Translations under genes and position numbers: made by a program | Source of the DNA: Acidobacteriota bacterium | GTDB lineage: Bacteria > Acidobacteriota > Vicinamibacteria > Vicinamibacterales > UBA2999 | Direction of reading: 5' to 3' | DNA length: 59,576 nt | NCBI GenBank assembly: GCA_020851325.1 | Contig: JADZCY010000175.1 | Location: forward strand, 1-59,576 | Shown here: in pieces, positions 8,715-16,291 of the stretch | How positions within the stretch are numbered: position 1 is the stretch's first letter | How the letters are laid out: the number at the start of each line of letters is the position of its first letter | Notes under the pieces: model-generated | Databases searched by the model: none | Seen by the model: the letters and a program-made list of their open reading frames with translations, nothing else | Told to the model about the DNA's origin: nothing

Positions 8715-8825
8715 GGTCTCAGGACGTCCTAGGTCCTAGGTCTTAGGTCTTAGGTGGTCTTAGGGCAAGCGCTTGTGCCTAGGACTTGGGACCTAGGACT
8801 TAGGACCTAGAGGACTTAGGACTTG
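8715..8825. repeat. TAGGTCT inverted array with palindromic hinge, copy 1
   Basis: The left arm holds repeated CCTAGGTCT/TTAGGTCT units, and the right arm holds their complements (AGGACTTAGG, GGACCTAGG). The hinge is CAAGCGCTTG at 8766-8775 within GGGCAAGCGCTTGTGCC. A second copy with the same plan is at 50943-51034. Both could extrude as a long cruciform or form a long RNA hairpin. Confidence 0.9.
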
Positions 8826-8881
8826 ATTTGGCCTGTCGCGCGGGACGCTTCTTCGCGAGTCCGGCATCCAAGAGGACACGT

Positions 8882-10318
8882 ATGAGTCTGCCGGTGTTTG
8901 CCAACGTTCTGGTGTTCGCCCTTGTCATCGCCTGGCTGGCCCGGCGGCGGCAGCGGGGCGGCGCCGTCTCGACCAACGTCCTGCTGGCCGTCGTGCTCGG
9001 CGTCGGCCTCGGCGCGGCGCTTCAGGCCGTCTACGGACTTGGGACACCGACGCTCACCGGGACGCTCACCTGGATCGGGGTGGTGGGCAGCGGCTATGTC
9101 CGTCTGCTGCAGATGGTCATCGCACCCCTCGTGCTCATCTCGATCCTGGCGGCGATGACCAAGCTCGACAACGCGCGCGCGCTGGGCGGCATCAGCGCCG
9201 GCGTGATTGGCCTGCTGATGGTCACCACGGCGATCTCCGCGTTGATCGGCGTCGGCATGACCGAACTGTTCGGCCTGCGCGCCGACGCGCTCGTGCAGGG
9301 CGCGCGTGAACTCGAGCGCGGCAACGCGATGGAGGCACAGGTGGCCGAGGCAGCGCGCCTCACCATCCCGGCGCTGCTGCAGTCGTTCATCCCGAGCAAC
9401 ATCTTCGCGGACCTCGCCGGCACGCGCTCCACCTCGGTCATCGGCGTCGTCATCTTTGCCGTGCTGCTCGGCATCGCCGTGCTCAGCCTGCGGCGCGAGA
9501 ATGCCGAACTCGGTGATCGCCTCGTCAAGGGCATCGAGACCTTCCAGGCGCTCATCATGCGCCTCGTCCGCATCGTCATTCGCCTGACGCCGTACGGCGT
9601 GCTGGCGCTGATGACGCGCGTCGTGGCGACGTCGAACGTCAACGACATCGTCAATCTGGGCGGCTTCGTCGTCGCGTCGTACATCGGTATGGCGCTGATC
9701 CTGCTGGTGCACGCCGGCATCATCACGCTGGCGGGGCTCAGCCCGGTGCGCTTCTATCAGAAGATCTGGCCGGTGCTGACCTTTGCGTTCACGTCACGAT
9801 CGAGCGCCGCGACGATTCCGCTCAGTGTCGAGACGCAGGTGACGCGACTCGGCGTCGCGCCGGCCGTGGCCAACTTCGCGGCCAGTTTTGGCGCCACCAT
9901 CGGGCAGAACGCCTGCGCGGGTCTCTACCCCGCCATGCTGGCGGTGATGATTGCGCCGTCGGCGGGCGTCGATCCCTCGTCGTGGTCGTTCATCGGTTCG
10001 GTGGTCGGCATCGCGACGATTGGTTCGGTCGGCATCGCCGGCGTCGGCGGCGGCGCGACGTTCGCGGCACTTGTCGTACTGTCGGCGATGAACCTGCCGG
10101 TGGCGCTGGCGGGACTGCTCATTTCGGTCGAGCCGCTGATCGACATGGGCCGCACGGCGGTGAACGTCAGTGGTTCGATGACCGCCGGGACCGTCACGAG
10201 CCGCCTGCTCGGACAGACCGACATGGCGGTGTATGCCGCCGGCCATCCGATCGCGCCTGAAGGCGTCGAAGACGATAACCACGCCGGCGAAGCATCGCCG
10301 GTGCCGGCCGCCGGCTGA
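8882..10318 (+). CDS. tcyP: TcyP-like dicarboxylate/amino acid:cation symporter
   Basis: 478 aa with about ten hydrophobic segments. Family features of the dicarboxylate/amino acid:cation symporters are clear: a serine-rich hairpin (FTSRSSAATIPLSVE) and GATIGQNACAGLYPAMLAVM, which closely resembles the L-cystine importer TcyP/YdjN. It would take up an amino acid, probably cystine, with Na+ or H+. I chose the ATG at 8882, which follows GAGGACACGT; an earlier in-frame codon at 8828 lies at the repeat edge. It is monocistronic. The substrate is inferred from sequence resemblance. Confidence 0.85.
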   Translation: MSLPVFANVLVFALVIAWLARRRQRGGAVSTNVLLAVVLGVGLGAALQAVYGLGTPTLTGTLTWIGVVGSGYVRLLQMVIAPLVLISILAAMTKLDNARALGGISAGVIGLLMVTTAISALIGVGMTELFGLRADALVQGARELERGNAMEAQVAEAARLTIPALLQSFIPSNIFADLAGTRSTSVIGVVIFAVLLGIAVLSLRRENAELGDRLVKGIETFQALIMRLVRIVIRLTPYGVLALMTRVVATSNVNDIVNLGGFVVASYIGMALILLVHAGIITLAGLSPVRFYQKIWPVLTFAFTSRSSAATIPLSVETQVTRLGVAPAVANFAASFGATIGQNACAGLYPAMLAVMIAPSAGVDPSSWSFIGSVVGIATIGSVGIAGVGGGATFAALVVLSAMNLPVALAGLLISVEPLIDMGRTAVNVSGSMTAGTVTSRLLGQTDMAVYAAGHPIAPEGVEDDNHAGEASPVPAAG

Positions 10319-10349
10319 TCGACGCCGCGCCGCGTGTCGCGGCTTGGGG

Positions 10350-10355
10350 TAGCAT
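10350..10355 (+). promoter_or_regulatory. Candidate -10 box of a leaderless promoter
   Basis: TAGCAT is followed by 6 nt (GCCGCC) and the ATG of the ferritin-like gene at 10362. There is no Shine-Dalgarno sequence, so the mRNA could begin at or next to the start codon. Confidence 0.45.
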
Positions 10356-10361
10356 GCCGCC

Positions 10362-10835
10362 ATGCCGATCATCGCTGACAAGAAGAAGCGCGAACGCATC
10401 ATCGCTCTGCTCGAGAAGGCGTACTGGATGGAAATGGAGACGGTGATGAACTACATCGCCGCGTCCACCAACCTCGACGGCGTGCGGGCCGAGGAGATCA
10501 AGAAGAGCCTGGCCGCCGACGTCACCGCCGAACTCGGACACGCGCAGCTGTTCGCCAAACGGATCAAGACGCTGTCGGGCATCGTCCCGGGCAGCCAGGG
10601 CTTCGAGGCCGAGCAGAGCTTCCTGCAGCCGCCGAAGCGCACCACCGATGTCGTCTCGATCATCAAGGGCGTGATTGCCGCCGAGGAATCGGCCATCGCG
10701 CACTACAACACGGTCATCAAGGAATGCGACGGCATCGACTACGTCACGCAGGACATGGTGATCACGATCCTCACCGATGAACAGGACCACCTGCGCGAGT
10801 TCGAAGGGTTTCTGAAGGAGTATGAAACCAAGTAG
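10362..10835 (+). CDS. Ferritin-like diiron protein
   Basis: 157 aa, all helical. Diiron ligands of a four-helix ferritin-like fold can be placed: Glu24/Glu26, ExxH at Glu57-His60, Glu108/Glu109, and Glu140 with His143 (DEQDH). Length and spacing fit bacterioferritin-like proteins. It probably stores or oxidises iron in the cytoplasm, or detoxifies peroxide. No haem-binding Met is evident. It is a single gene with no Shine-Dalgarno sequence but a -10-like box next to the ATG. Confidence 0.85.
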   Translation: MPIIADKKKRERIIALLEKAYWMEMETVMNYIAASTNLDGVRAEEIKKSLAADVTAELGHAQLFAKRIKTLSGIVPGSQGFEAEQSFLQPPKRTTDVVSIIKGVIAAEESAIAHYNTVIKECDGIDYVTQDMVITILTDEQDHLREFEGFLKEYETK

Positions 10836-10840
10836 AGATC

Positions 10841-10945
10841 GGGAGACGGGAGGCGGGAGACGGGAGGCCCTTCGACTTCGCTCAGGGCAAGCGGGAGGTG
10901 GGAGGCGAACGCGAAGGCGCGCGCCGGGAGGGGGATCGCGGGAGG
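10841..10945. repeat. GGGAGACGGGAGGC array (G-quadruplex capable)
   Basis: GGGAGAC and GGGAGGC units give four or more G3 tracts with loops of 4 nt at 10841-10868. A CCCTTCGACTTCGCTCAGGG inverted unit interrupts the array, and further GGGAG units follow. A CCCTTCGACAAGCTCAGGG variant lies at 48013-48038. The array sits just after the ferritin-like gene stop. Confidence 0.85.
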
Positions 10946-11025
10946 GACGGAAGAACGCTCGGGACAGCTTTCGCTTGCCGGGAGTGTCTGGCCCTCAGCT
11001 TTGCTCGCCACCAAAAACGAAGATC

Positions 11026-11113
11026 GATGGGCGGAACACTCTCCGCCCATCTTCCTACCGCGCGCAAGCGCGGTCCCTGAATCCCACCGACGCCGAAGGC
11101 GGCGGTCCTTCCT
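11026..11113 (-). repeat. Double-hairpin interspersed element, copy 2, with an extra hairpin
   Basis: 11052-11113 is the inverted copy of 4704-4761, including the perfect stem ACCGCGC-GCAA-GCGCGGT (11057-11074). Next to it is a 10-bp perfect stem, GATGGGCGGA and TCCGCCCATC with a 6-nt loop (11026-11051). The element touches the stop codon of the minus-strand NHL gene and may act as its terminator. Confidence 0.8.
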
Positions 11114-12251
11114 ACCGCTTCAGCCTCGGCACGTATTTCGTGACGCCCTGCACGGGACCGACTTCGCCGGCGTAGACGTTGCCGGCCGCGTCCACCGTGA
11201 CGCCCTCGCCCATCGATCCATACCCGCCCATACCCGACGCCTGCTTCGACACGTGCTCGGGGACGAAGAACCACACCTCGCCCGTGCGCGCGCTGCCGAC
11301 GCGCAGGCCCTTGCGCCAGCCGGCGTTGTAGTTGTCGTCACTTTCCGAATCGATCGCGTAGAGCGTGTCGTCGGCGGTGATCGCCAGCCCGCTGATGCGG
11401 CTGAACTGATACCACGTATCGAGCAGCTTGCCTTCCTGATCGAAGATCATCAGCCGCCGATTGCCGCGGTCGGCGACAAACAGCCGTCCCTTCGAGTCGA
11501 ACGCCAGCGCGTGCGGGCCGCGGAACTCGGACGGGCCGTAGCCGTAGGCGCCAAAGGTCTTGATGAACTTGCCGTCGGCCGAGAACTTCGAGATGCGGCC
11601 GATGCCGTTCGGCGGATTCTGATCGAGGTACTGCGCGTTGTGCGCCTCGGCGACGAAGATGCTGCCGTCGGCCGCGATGGCGACGTCGTTCGGTTCGGTG
11701 AACGCCTCGGGCGGATTGCCCGTCTTGCCCGGCGTGCCGAGCACCAGCAGCACCTTGCCGTCCGGACTGAACTTCGTCACGGTGTGGCCCTTCCCCGCCG
11801 CGTCGGGGAACTGCTTCAGTTCGGCATCGGTGGCCGAGCGCGCGTCGACGATCCACACGTTGCCCTGGCGATCGACGTCGATGCCGTGCGGCCACAGGAT
11901 CTGTCCGGCGCCAAAGCTTCTGACCACCTTGCCGTTCGGATCGAGCTTGACGATCGGATCGACTTTCGATCCGGCGCACGAATTTGTGCCGCAGCGGTCA
12001 CCCGCCCAGATGGACTTGCCGTCGATGTCCACGGCGACGGCACTCACCGATCCCCATTTGCGGCCGTCGGGCAGCGTGCCGAAGTTGCGCACGGTCTCGT
12101 ACGGGTTGGGCAGGTTGTTGATCGGCGCGACTTTGGCTTGCTCCGGTGGACCCGACGCGCCACGCGGCGGTTGCGCCGGCGCCTGGGCTCCAACGGTGAC
12201 GGCCGCGCCGACAAAGGTAAATGCAAGCAAGGAACGGAATGAAATGCGCAT
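11112..12251 (-). CDS. Secreted NHL-repeat beta-propeller protein
   Basis: 379 aa with a signal peptide ending near VTVGAQA. It has repeated blades of the NHL type, for example GPHALAFDSKGRLFVADRGN and KFSADGKFIKTFGAYGYG. This is a six-bladed propeller like those of peptidyl-glycine lyase-related proteins, and no catalytic domain accompanies it. It is likely a periplasmic or extracellular binding protein. The frame stays open upstream through the repeat array, but ATG at 12251 begins the signal peptide and follows a TATACT box. The ligand is unknown. Confidence 0.85.
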   Translation of the reverse strand: MRISFRSLLAFTFVGAAVTVGAQAPAQPPRGASGPPEQAKVAPINNLPNPYETVRNFGTLPDGRKWGSVSAVAVDIDGKSIWAGDRCGTNSCAGSKVDPIVKLDPNGKVVRSFGAGQILWPHGIDVDRQGNVWIVDARSATDAELKQFPDAAGKGHTVTKFSPDGKVLLVLGTPGKTGNPPEAFTEPNDVAIAADGSIFVAEAHNAQYLDQNPPNGIGRISKFSADGKFIKTFGAYGYGPSEFRGPHALAFDSKGRLFVADRGNRRLMIFDQEGKLLDTWYQFSRISGLAITADDTLYAIDSESDDNYNAGWRKGLRVGSARTGEVWFFVPEHVSKQASGMGGYGSMGEGVTVDAAGNVYAGEVGPVQGVTKYVPRLKR

Positions 12252-12258
12252 GGCGGGA

Positions 12259-12264
12259 GTATAC
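12259..12264 (-). promoter_or_regulatory. Candidate -10 box (TATACT) of a leaderless promoter
   Basis: On the minus strand TATACT ends 7 nt before the ATG at 12251. The gap has no Shine-Dalgarno sequence. The position where a -35 would lie falls inside the G-rich repeat array. Confidence 0.5.
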
Positions 12265-12358
12265 GAGGACTGGGGGACTGGAGGGCTGGTGGGCTGGTGG
12301 GCTGGAGGCTCGACGGCTTGAACGGCTTGGAGGGCTTGGAGGGCTTGGAGGGCTTGGG
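12265..12358. repeat. GGGCTGGTG/GGCTTGGAG low-complexity array
   Basis: Units such as GGGCTGGTG and GGCTTGGAG run between the NHL gene and the glycosyltransferase. Runs of three to five G at 5-6 nt spacing fit the G-quadruplex pattern. It is the same family as the CTCCAAGCC arrays, read from the other strand. Confidence 0.85.
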
Positions 12359-12363
12359 ATCGA

Positions 12364-13533
12364 TCAGATTTCGACTTGCCGCAGCTTGCCGCCGAGGACG
12401 ACCGGACGCCGAGCGACGTCGGGCGTGGGGGGGACTTCGGCGCGGAGTGGTTCGTACTCGCGACCGTCGGGGAGGCGTTCGAGTGCGAGGCCGGTGGCAT
12501 CGGTGAGATAGTCGTAGCCGGCCTTCTGCCACTGCCGCTCCGGATCGAGCGACTGGTAGCGGCGCAGGCGACGATCACGATCGGTGGCGTGGATCATCTT
12601 CAAGTGGTAGATGACGAGATCGGCGAGGAAGAAACCGCCGTGCGCGCCGCGACTGTTTTCGGGCGCCCAGTGGCCGTGCAGCGCGCCGGCGCCGAAGTCG
12701 TGGTCGCGCCGCAGACGAAAGAACCTCGCGATGCGCTTCTTCGCCCACACACCGTCCATGCGGTACTGGTCGGGCCGGTCCCAGAGTTCGCGCAGCGTCA
12801 CGCCGTACGCCAGCGGGCCGTCGGGGCCAGCGTCCTCGATGATCCGTTCGGCACGCGCACGAAACCCGCGTTCGATGCGCTCGTCGGCGTCCAGCGCCAG
12901 CGCCCACGTCGCGCCGTGACGCGCGGCGGCGTTGACGAGCAATCGACGATGCATCACGCCATTCCAGTGGTGCGGCTGCCGCGGCGCCAGGCGCAGCACC
13001 TCACGCACCGCCGGGTGCGCGGCGACGATCGCCCCCGACCCATCCGACGACCCATCGTCCAGCGCGACGATGCCATCGACCTGTGCGGCGACGTTGGTGA
13101 GGTAGTCGGGCAGGTGGCGCGCTTCGTTGCGAAACGTCACCATCGCGAACACGCGCATGCGGCCGTCGGCGATCGTGCTGGCCTCTTCGAACGCGCCGAC
13201 CGCGGCGACGTCGGCGCGATCGGACTCACCAATCACGCGAGGTGAACCATCGGGGACGGCCTGCACGAACCGCACGCGATCGGTCGATGCCGCGGCAAGA
13301 CCGATGTTGCGCGCGGTGCCGAGCGACAGCGCCTGCTCCGTCTGAACGACGGCAATGCCAAGCTGCGGCGCAAACAACTGGCGGTCGCGCGCCACCTCAC
13401 TCGATACGACGACCATCGCCGGAGCGTCGGGCTGCGCGACACCGGCGAGCGCGCCTCGGAGCGTGGCGGGATGTCCGCCGCGATCGAGCCAGACGAGCGT
13501 CGTACCGGATGGAGGGAGCTCGGGGACGTTCAC
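12364..13533 (-). CDS. Glycosyltransferase family 2-like protein
   Basis: 389 aa. The C-terminal part, from about residue 155, is a GT2 domain: VTFRNEARHLPDYL, the donor-binding VALDDGSSDGS, then LALDADERIE in place of the DxD region and the strong motif LRELWDRPDQYRMDG. It is closely related to the last domain of the protein at 28031-31393. The first 140 residues look like a reduced second GT2 domain (LGTARNIGLAAAS). The start is taken as GTG at 13533 because upstream codons lie in repeat DNA. It likely transfers sugars to a cell-surface polymer; donor and acceptor are unknown. Confidence 0.75.
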   Translation of the reverse strand: MNVPELPPSGTTLVWLDRGGHPATLRGALAGVAQPDAPAMVVVSSEVARDRQLFAPQLGIAVVQTEQALSLGTARNIGLAAASTDRVRFVQAVPDGSPRVIGESDRADVAAVGAFEEASTIADGRMRVFAMVTFRNEARHLPDYLTNVAAQVDGIVALDDGSSDGSGAIVAAHPAVREVLRLAPRQPHHWNGVMHRRLLVNAAARHGATWALALDADERIERGFRARAERIIEDAGPDGPLAYGVTLRELWDRPDQYRMDGVWAKKRIARFFRLRRDHDFGAGALHGHWAPENSRGAHGGFFLADLVIYHLKMIHATDRDRRLRRYQSLDPERQWQKAGYDYLTDATGLALERLPDGREYEPLRAEVPPTPDVARRPVVLGGKLRQVEI

Positions 13534-13582
13534 GCTGACAGGGTATCGCGAACGCTGAACTGTACCGGGAAGGGATCGGCTG

Positions 13583-13695
13583 CGGGAGGCGGGAGACGGG
13601 AGACGGAGAGGCATTGGGTGATTGACGAATCGAGAGATCGGGCGCCGATTCGTCAATCCGTCAATGCCCCAAGCCCTCCAAGCCCTTCAAGCCGC
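13583..13695. repeat. G-rich arm, palindromic hinge and C-rich arm
   Basis: GGGAGGC/GGGAGAC units (13583-13605) are followed by a perfect 12-bp stem, ATTGACGAATCG with CGATTCGTCAAT (13621-13632 and 13646-13657, loop 13 nt), extended imperfectly by GGCATT/AATGCC. CCAAGCCCT units follow (13669-13695). The plan matches the arrays at 40383 and 8715. Confidence 0.8.
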
Positions 13696-13697
13696 GG

Positions 13698-16106
13698 CTA
13701 GAACGAGTAGGCGGCCGACAGCCAGAGGCGGCGCGGTTCCTGGAGGTTGTTGTAGCGGCTCGCGTACGACGTCACGTTGTTGAGGACGTACGGCTCGTAG
13801 GAGAGAAAGTCGGTGTCGAGCAGGTTGTAGACGGTGGCGTTCAGCGTCAGACCTTCGGTGACCTTATAGCCGGCGCCGAGGTGCGCCAGGCCGTAGGCCT
13901 TGAACGAACCGATCTGCTGCGTCGCCGCGACGGCGGCGGCGCTGGTGCCGCGCGTGCGGCTGCTGCGCGCCTCGACACGCACCCACGTGTTCAAGCGGCT
14001 GGTCGCCGCGTAGCGGAGATTCGCGTTGAACATGTGCTTCGGCGTGTTGACCAGCGGCTGACCGGCCTGCGTGCCGCTGCGCTGTTCGCTCTCGGTGTAG
14101 GTGTAGTTGTGCATCAGGTTCCAGCGGTTCAGGAACGACAGCCGCAGCGACGCCTCGACGCCGCGCGTCACCGCCTCGTCGACGTTGATCTGCTGGCCGA
14201 AGAGATCGACGTTGGGCCAGTTGCCGTAGTCGGCGCAGCCGGGACGATCCGGCGAGAGACGGAACGAGCAGTTCTCGAGGCCGGGGCCCGACGCGATCTT
14301 GTCCTGGAACTCGTTGTTGAACACCGTGACGTTGGCCTGCACGGGACCGTGGTTCATCCACGCGCTCAGCTCGGTGCTGGTGCTGGTTTCCGGCTTCAGG
14401 CCCGGGCTGCCGATCAGCGGGATGGTGCCCTGGCCACCGAACCCGGTGATGCCTTCCGCCAGCTGATTGAGCTGCGGCGTCCGGAAGCCGCGGCTGATGC
14501 CGCCCTTGATGGTGAAGATGCGCGACGGGTTGAACACCAGATACGCGCGCGGGCTGAGGTGACCGCCGAACGTGCTGTGGCGGTCGTAGCGCGCGCCCAG
14601 CGTCATCGACAGCAGGCGTGCCAGGCGCCACTCGTCTTCCGCGTACAGCGCGCCCTGGCCGTGGTCGTACGGCAGCGGCGCTACCGCGTCCACCATGTGC
14701 GCGTCCCACCACTGGCCACCGACCGACAGCGTGTGCCGGCCGAGCGCGGTGACGAGCTTGGAGTCGATGATGGTGTTGGTCGCTTCCAGCGTGCGCGGAT
14801 CACCGGCGACACGCCCCGGCGTCCCCGGCGGAATCGTGCGGCCGATCGTCTCGGTGGTGTTGCGCGTGATGCTGGAGTCGAGCAGACCGAAGGAGAAGCG
14901 CCCGGCGTGCGCGACGAGGAACTGCTGGCGGTTGAATTTCAGCTCTTCGGCGTAGCCCCCCTGGACGCCGACGGTGCCGAGCTGCCGTTCGCTGTTGTCG
15001 TAGGCCTGCCACGCCATGTCGACATCGGCGTAGATCTCGTGATTGCGCCGCGGCAGATAGGTGACGCGGCCGCCGGCGGTGCGGATGTCGCCGCGCGTCG
15101 GGCTGAGGCCGAACGCGGTGATCGGCACCTGTTCGCCGTTGACCGTCTCGTAGCGCAGCGCCGCCGCTTCGCGGCGAAACACACTGCCGCGCACCGCCAC
15201 GCCGAGCATGTTGGCGACGACCGGTCCGGTGAGATACGCGTTGACCTGGCCGGTGTTGCCGTAGTCGCTGTTGCCCTGCAGCGTGCCGTCGGTGGCCAGC
15301 GATCCCGTCCAGCGCGTGCCCACCTTGCGGGTGATGACGTTGACGACACCGCCCATGGCGTCCGAGCCGTAGAGCGTCGACATCGGTCCGCGCACCACTT
15401 CGATGCGCTCGATGGCGCCCATCGGCGGCATGAAGCTGGTGGCCGTCTCGCCGAAGCCGTTCGGCGTCACGCTGCCGGCGGGATTCTGTCGACGCCCGTC
15501 GATCAGCATCAGCGTGTAGTCGGCCGGCATGCCGCGCATGCTGATGGTGAGGCCGCCGGTCTTGCCGACGTCCTGGCCGACGTCGACGCCTTCGACGTCG
15601 ACGAGCGCCTGCGCCAGGCTGGCGAACCGCTTGGTCGCCAGTTCCTCGGCCGGCAGCACGCTGACGCTGGCCGGCGCGTGGCGGACCGCCTGCTCGAAGC
15701 CGCCGGCGGTTACCGTCACCACGTCGGTGAACGTCGCAACGTCGAGCTGGATGTCGGCGAGGTTGGCCGGCGCGGCGCCGACGCGCACCACCTGGTAGCC
15801 GGGCGAGAAGCCCGGCTTCTGCACGTGCAGGTTGTAGGAGCCGGGATCGATCTCGAGGACGAAGCGGCCCTCGCCGTCGGTCGCGGTCTCGAACACGGTG
15901 CCGGCGCACTCGGCCAGCACGACAGCGTCAGTAACGGCGGCCTGCGTCGGGTCGAGGACGCGGCCACGCATGGCCACCGCTTCCCCACCGGTCGAGCCGG
16001 TGCAGGCGGCGGGTTGCGCCGCCGCAACGGCAGGCGCAGCAAGGGCGATGAGCAGAACGGCGATTGAGCGAATGAGGATGATTGCGCGGACGAGGTAGGA
16101 AGACAC
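13698..16106 (-). CDS. TonB-dependent outer-membrane receptor
   Basis: 802 aa. Signal peptide, then a carboxypeptidase-regulatory domain (about 38-110), a plug domain (ALVDVEGVDVGQDVG, then IERIEVVRGPMSTLYGSDAMGGVVNVIT, about 130-240) and a 22-strand-type barrel ending in an aromatic terminal residue (AAYSF). It imports a ligand, perhaps a siderophore or cofactor, using TonB energy. I chose GTG at 16106 because AAGGAG lies 9 nt before it; a TTG at 16127 is in frame but would place that ribosome site inside the gene. The dyad TTGAGA-N5-TCTCAA lies just upstream. Confidence 0.9.
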   Translation of the reverse strand: MSSYLVRAIILIRSIAVLLIALAAPAVAAAQPAACTGSTGGEAVAMRGRVLDPTQAAVTDAVVLAECAGTVFETATDGEGRFVLEIDPGSYNLHVQKPGFSPGYQVVRVGAAPANLADIQLDVATFTDVVTVTAGGFEQAVRHAPASVSVLPAEELATKRFASLAQALVDVEGVDVGQDVGKTGGLTISMRGMPADYTLMLIDGRRQNPAGSVTPNGFGETATSFMPPMGAIERIEVVRGPMSTLYGSDAMGGVVNVITRKVGTRWTGSLATDGTLQGNSDYGNTGQVNAYLTGPVVANMLGVAVRGSVFRREAAALRYETVNGEQVPITAFGLSPTRGDIRTAGGRVTYLPRRNHEIYADVDMAWQAYDNSERQLGTVGVQGGYAEELKFNRQQFLVAHAGRFSFGLLDSSITRNTTETIGRTIPPGTPGRVAGDPRTLEATNTIIDSKLVTALGRHTLSVGGQWWDAHMVDAVAPLPYDHGQGALYAEDEWRLARLLSMTLGARYDRHSTFGGHLSPRAYLVFNPSRIFTIKGGISRGFRTPQLNQLAEGITGFGGQGTIPLIGSPGLKPETSTSTELSAWMNHGPVQANVTVFNNEFQDKIASGPGLENCSFRLSPDRPGCADYGNWPNVDLFGQQINVDEAVTRGVEASLRLSFLNRWNLMHNYTYTESEQRSGTQAGQPLVNTPKHMFNANLRYAATSRLNTWVRVEARSSRTRGTSAAAVAATQQIGSFKAYGLAHLGAGYKVTEGLTLNATVYNLLDTDFLSYEPYVLNNVTSYASRYNNLQEPRRLWLSAAYSF

Positions 16107-16129
16107 GACCAAACGCTCCTTGAACAATC

Positions 16130-16146
16130 TTGAGACCGAATCTCAA
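16130..16146. promoter_or_regulatory. Candidate operator upstream of the TonB receptor
   Basis: Perfect dyad TTGAGA-CCGAA-TCTCAA, centred 32 nt before the GTG start at 16106. Its position suits a repressor site. It does not match a full Fur box. Confidence 0.4.
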
Positions 16147-16221
16147 CAATGTTTCGATGGTAGGAGCGCAATCGCCGACCCGTCAAGTCGGATATTGTCT
16201 TTGATGGTAACGGTCGAGACA

Positions 16222-16281
16222 GGGACGGGAGGCGGGAGACGGGAGGCGGGAGACGGGAGGCGGGAGACGGGAGGCGGGAGG
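16222..16281. repeat. GGGAGAC/GGGAGGC array
   Basis: About nine G3 tracts separated by 4-nt loops, a strong G-quadruplex pattern on the plus strand. It lies just downstream of the minus-strand MFS gene and upstream of the TonB receptor gene. Confidence 0.9.
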
Positions 16282-16291
16282 CCCGAGCTGT

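Noticed and set aside
12252-12578. N-terminal extension of the NHL protein
   Set aside because: The added residues come from the repeat array and the neighbouring gene, and the signal peptide starts at the ATG at 12251.
13881-16067. 728-codon open frame antisense to the TonB receptor
   Set aside because: Composition is biased to Arg, Ala, Val and Asp with no domain; the receptor on the other strand is certain.
16130-16146. Fur box before the TonB receptor
   Set aside because: The dyad TTGAGA-N5-TCTCAA lacks the AT-rich repeated hexamers of Fur sites; kept only as an operator of unknown regulator.
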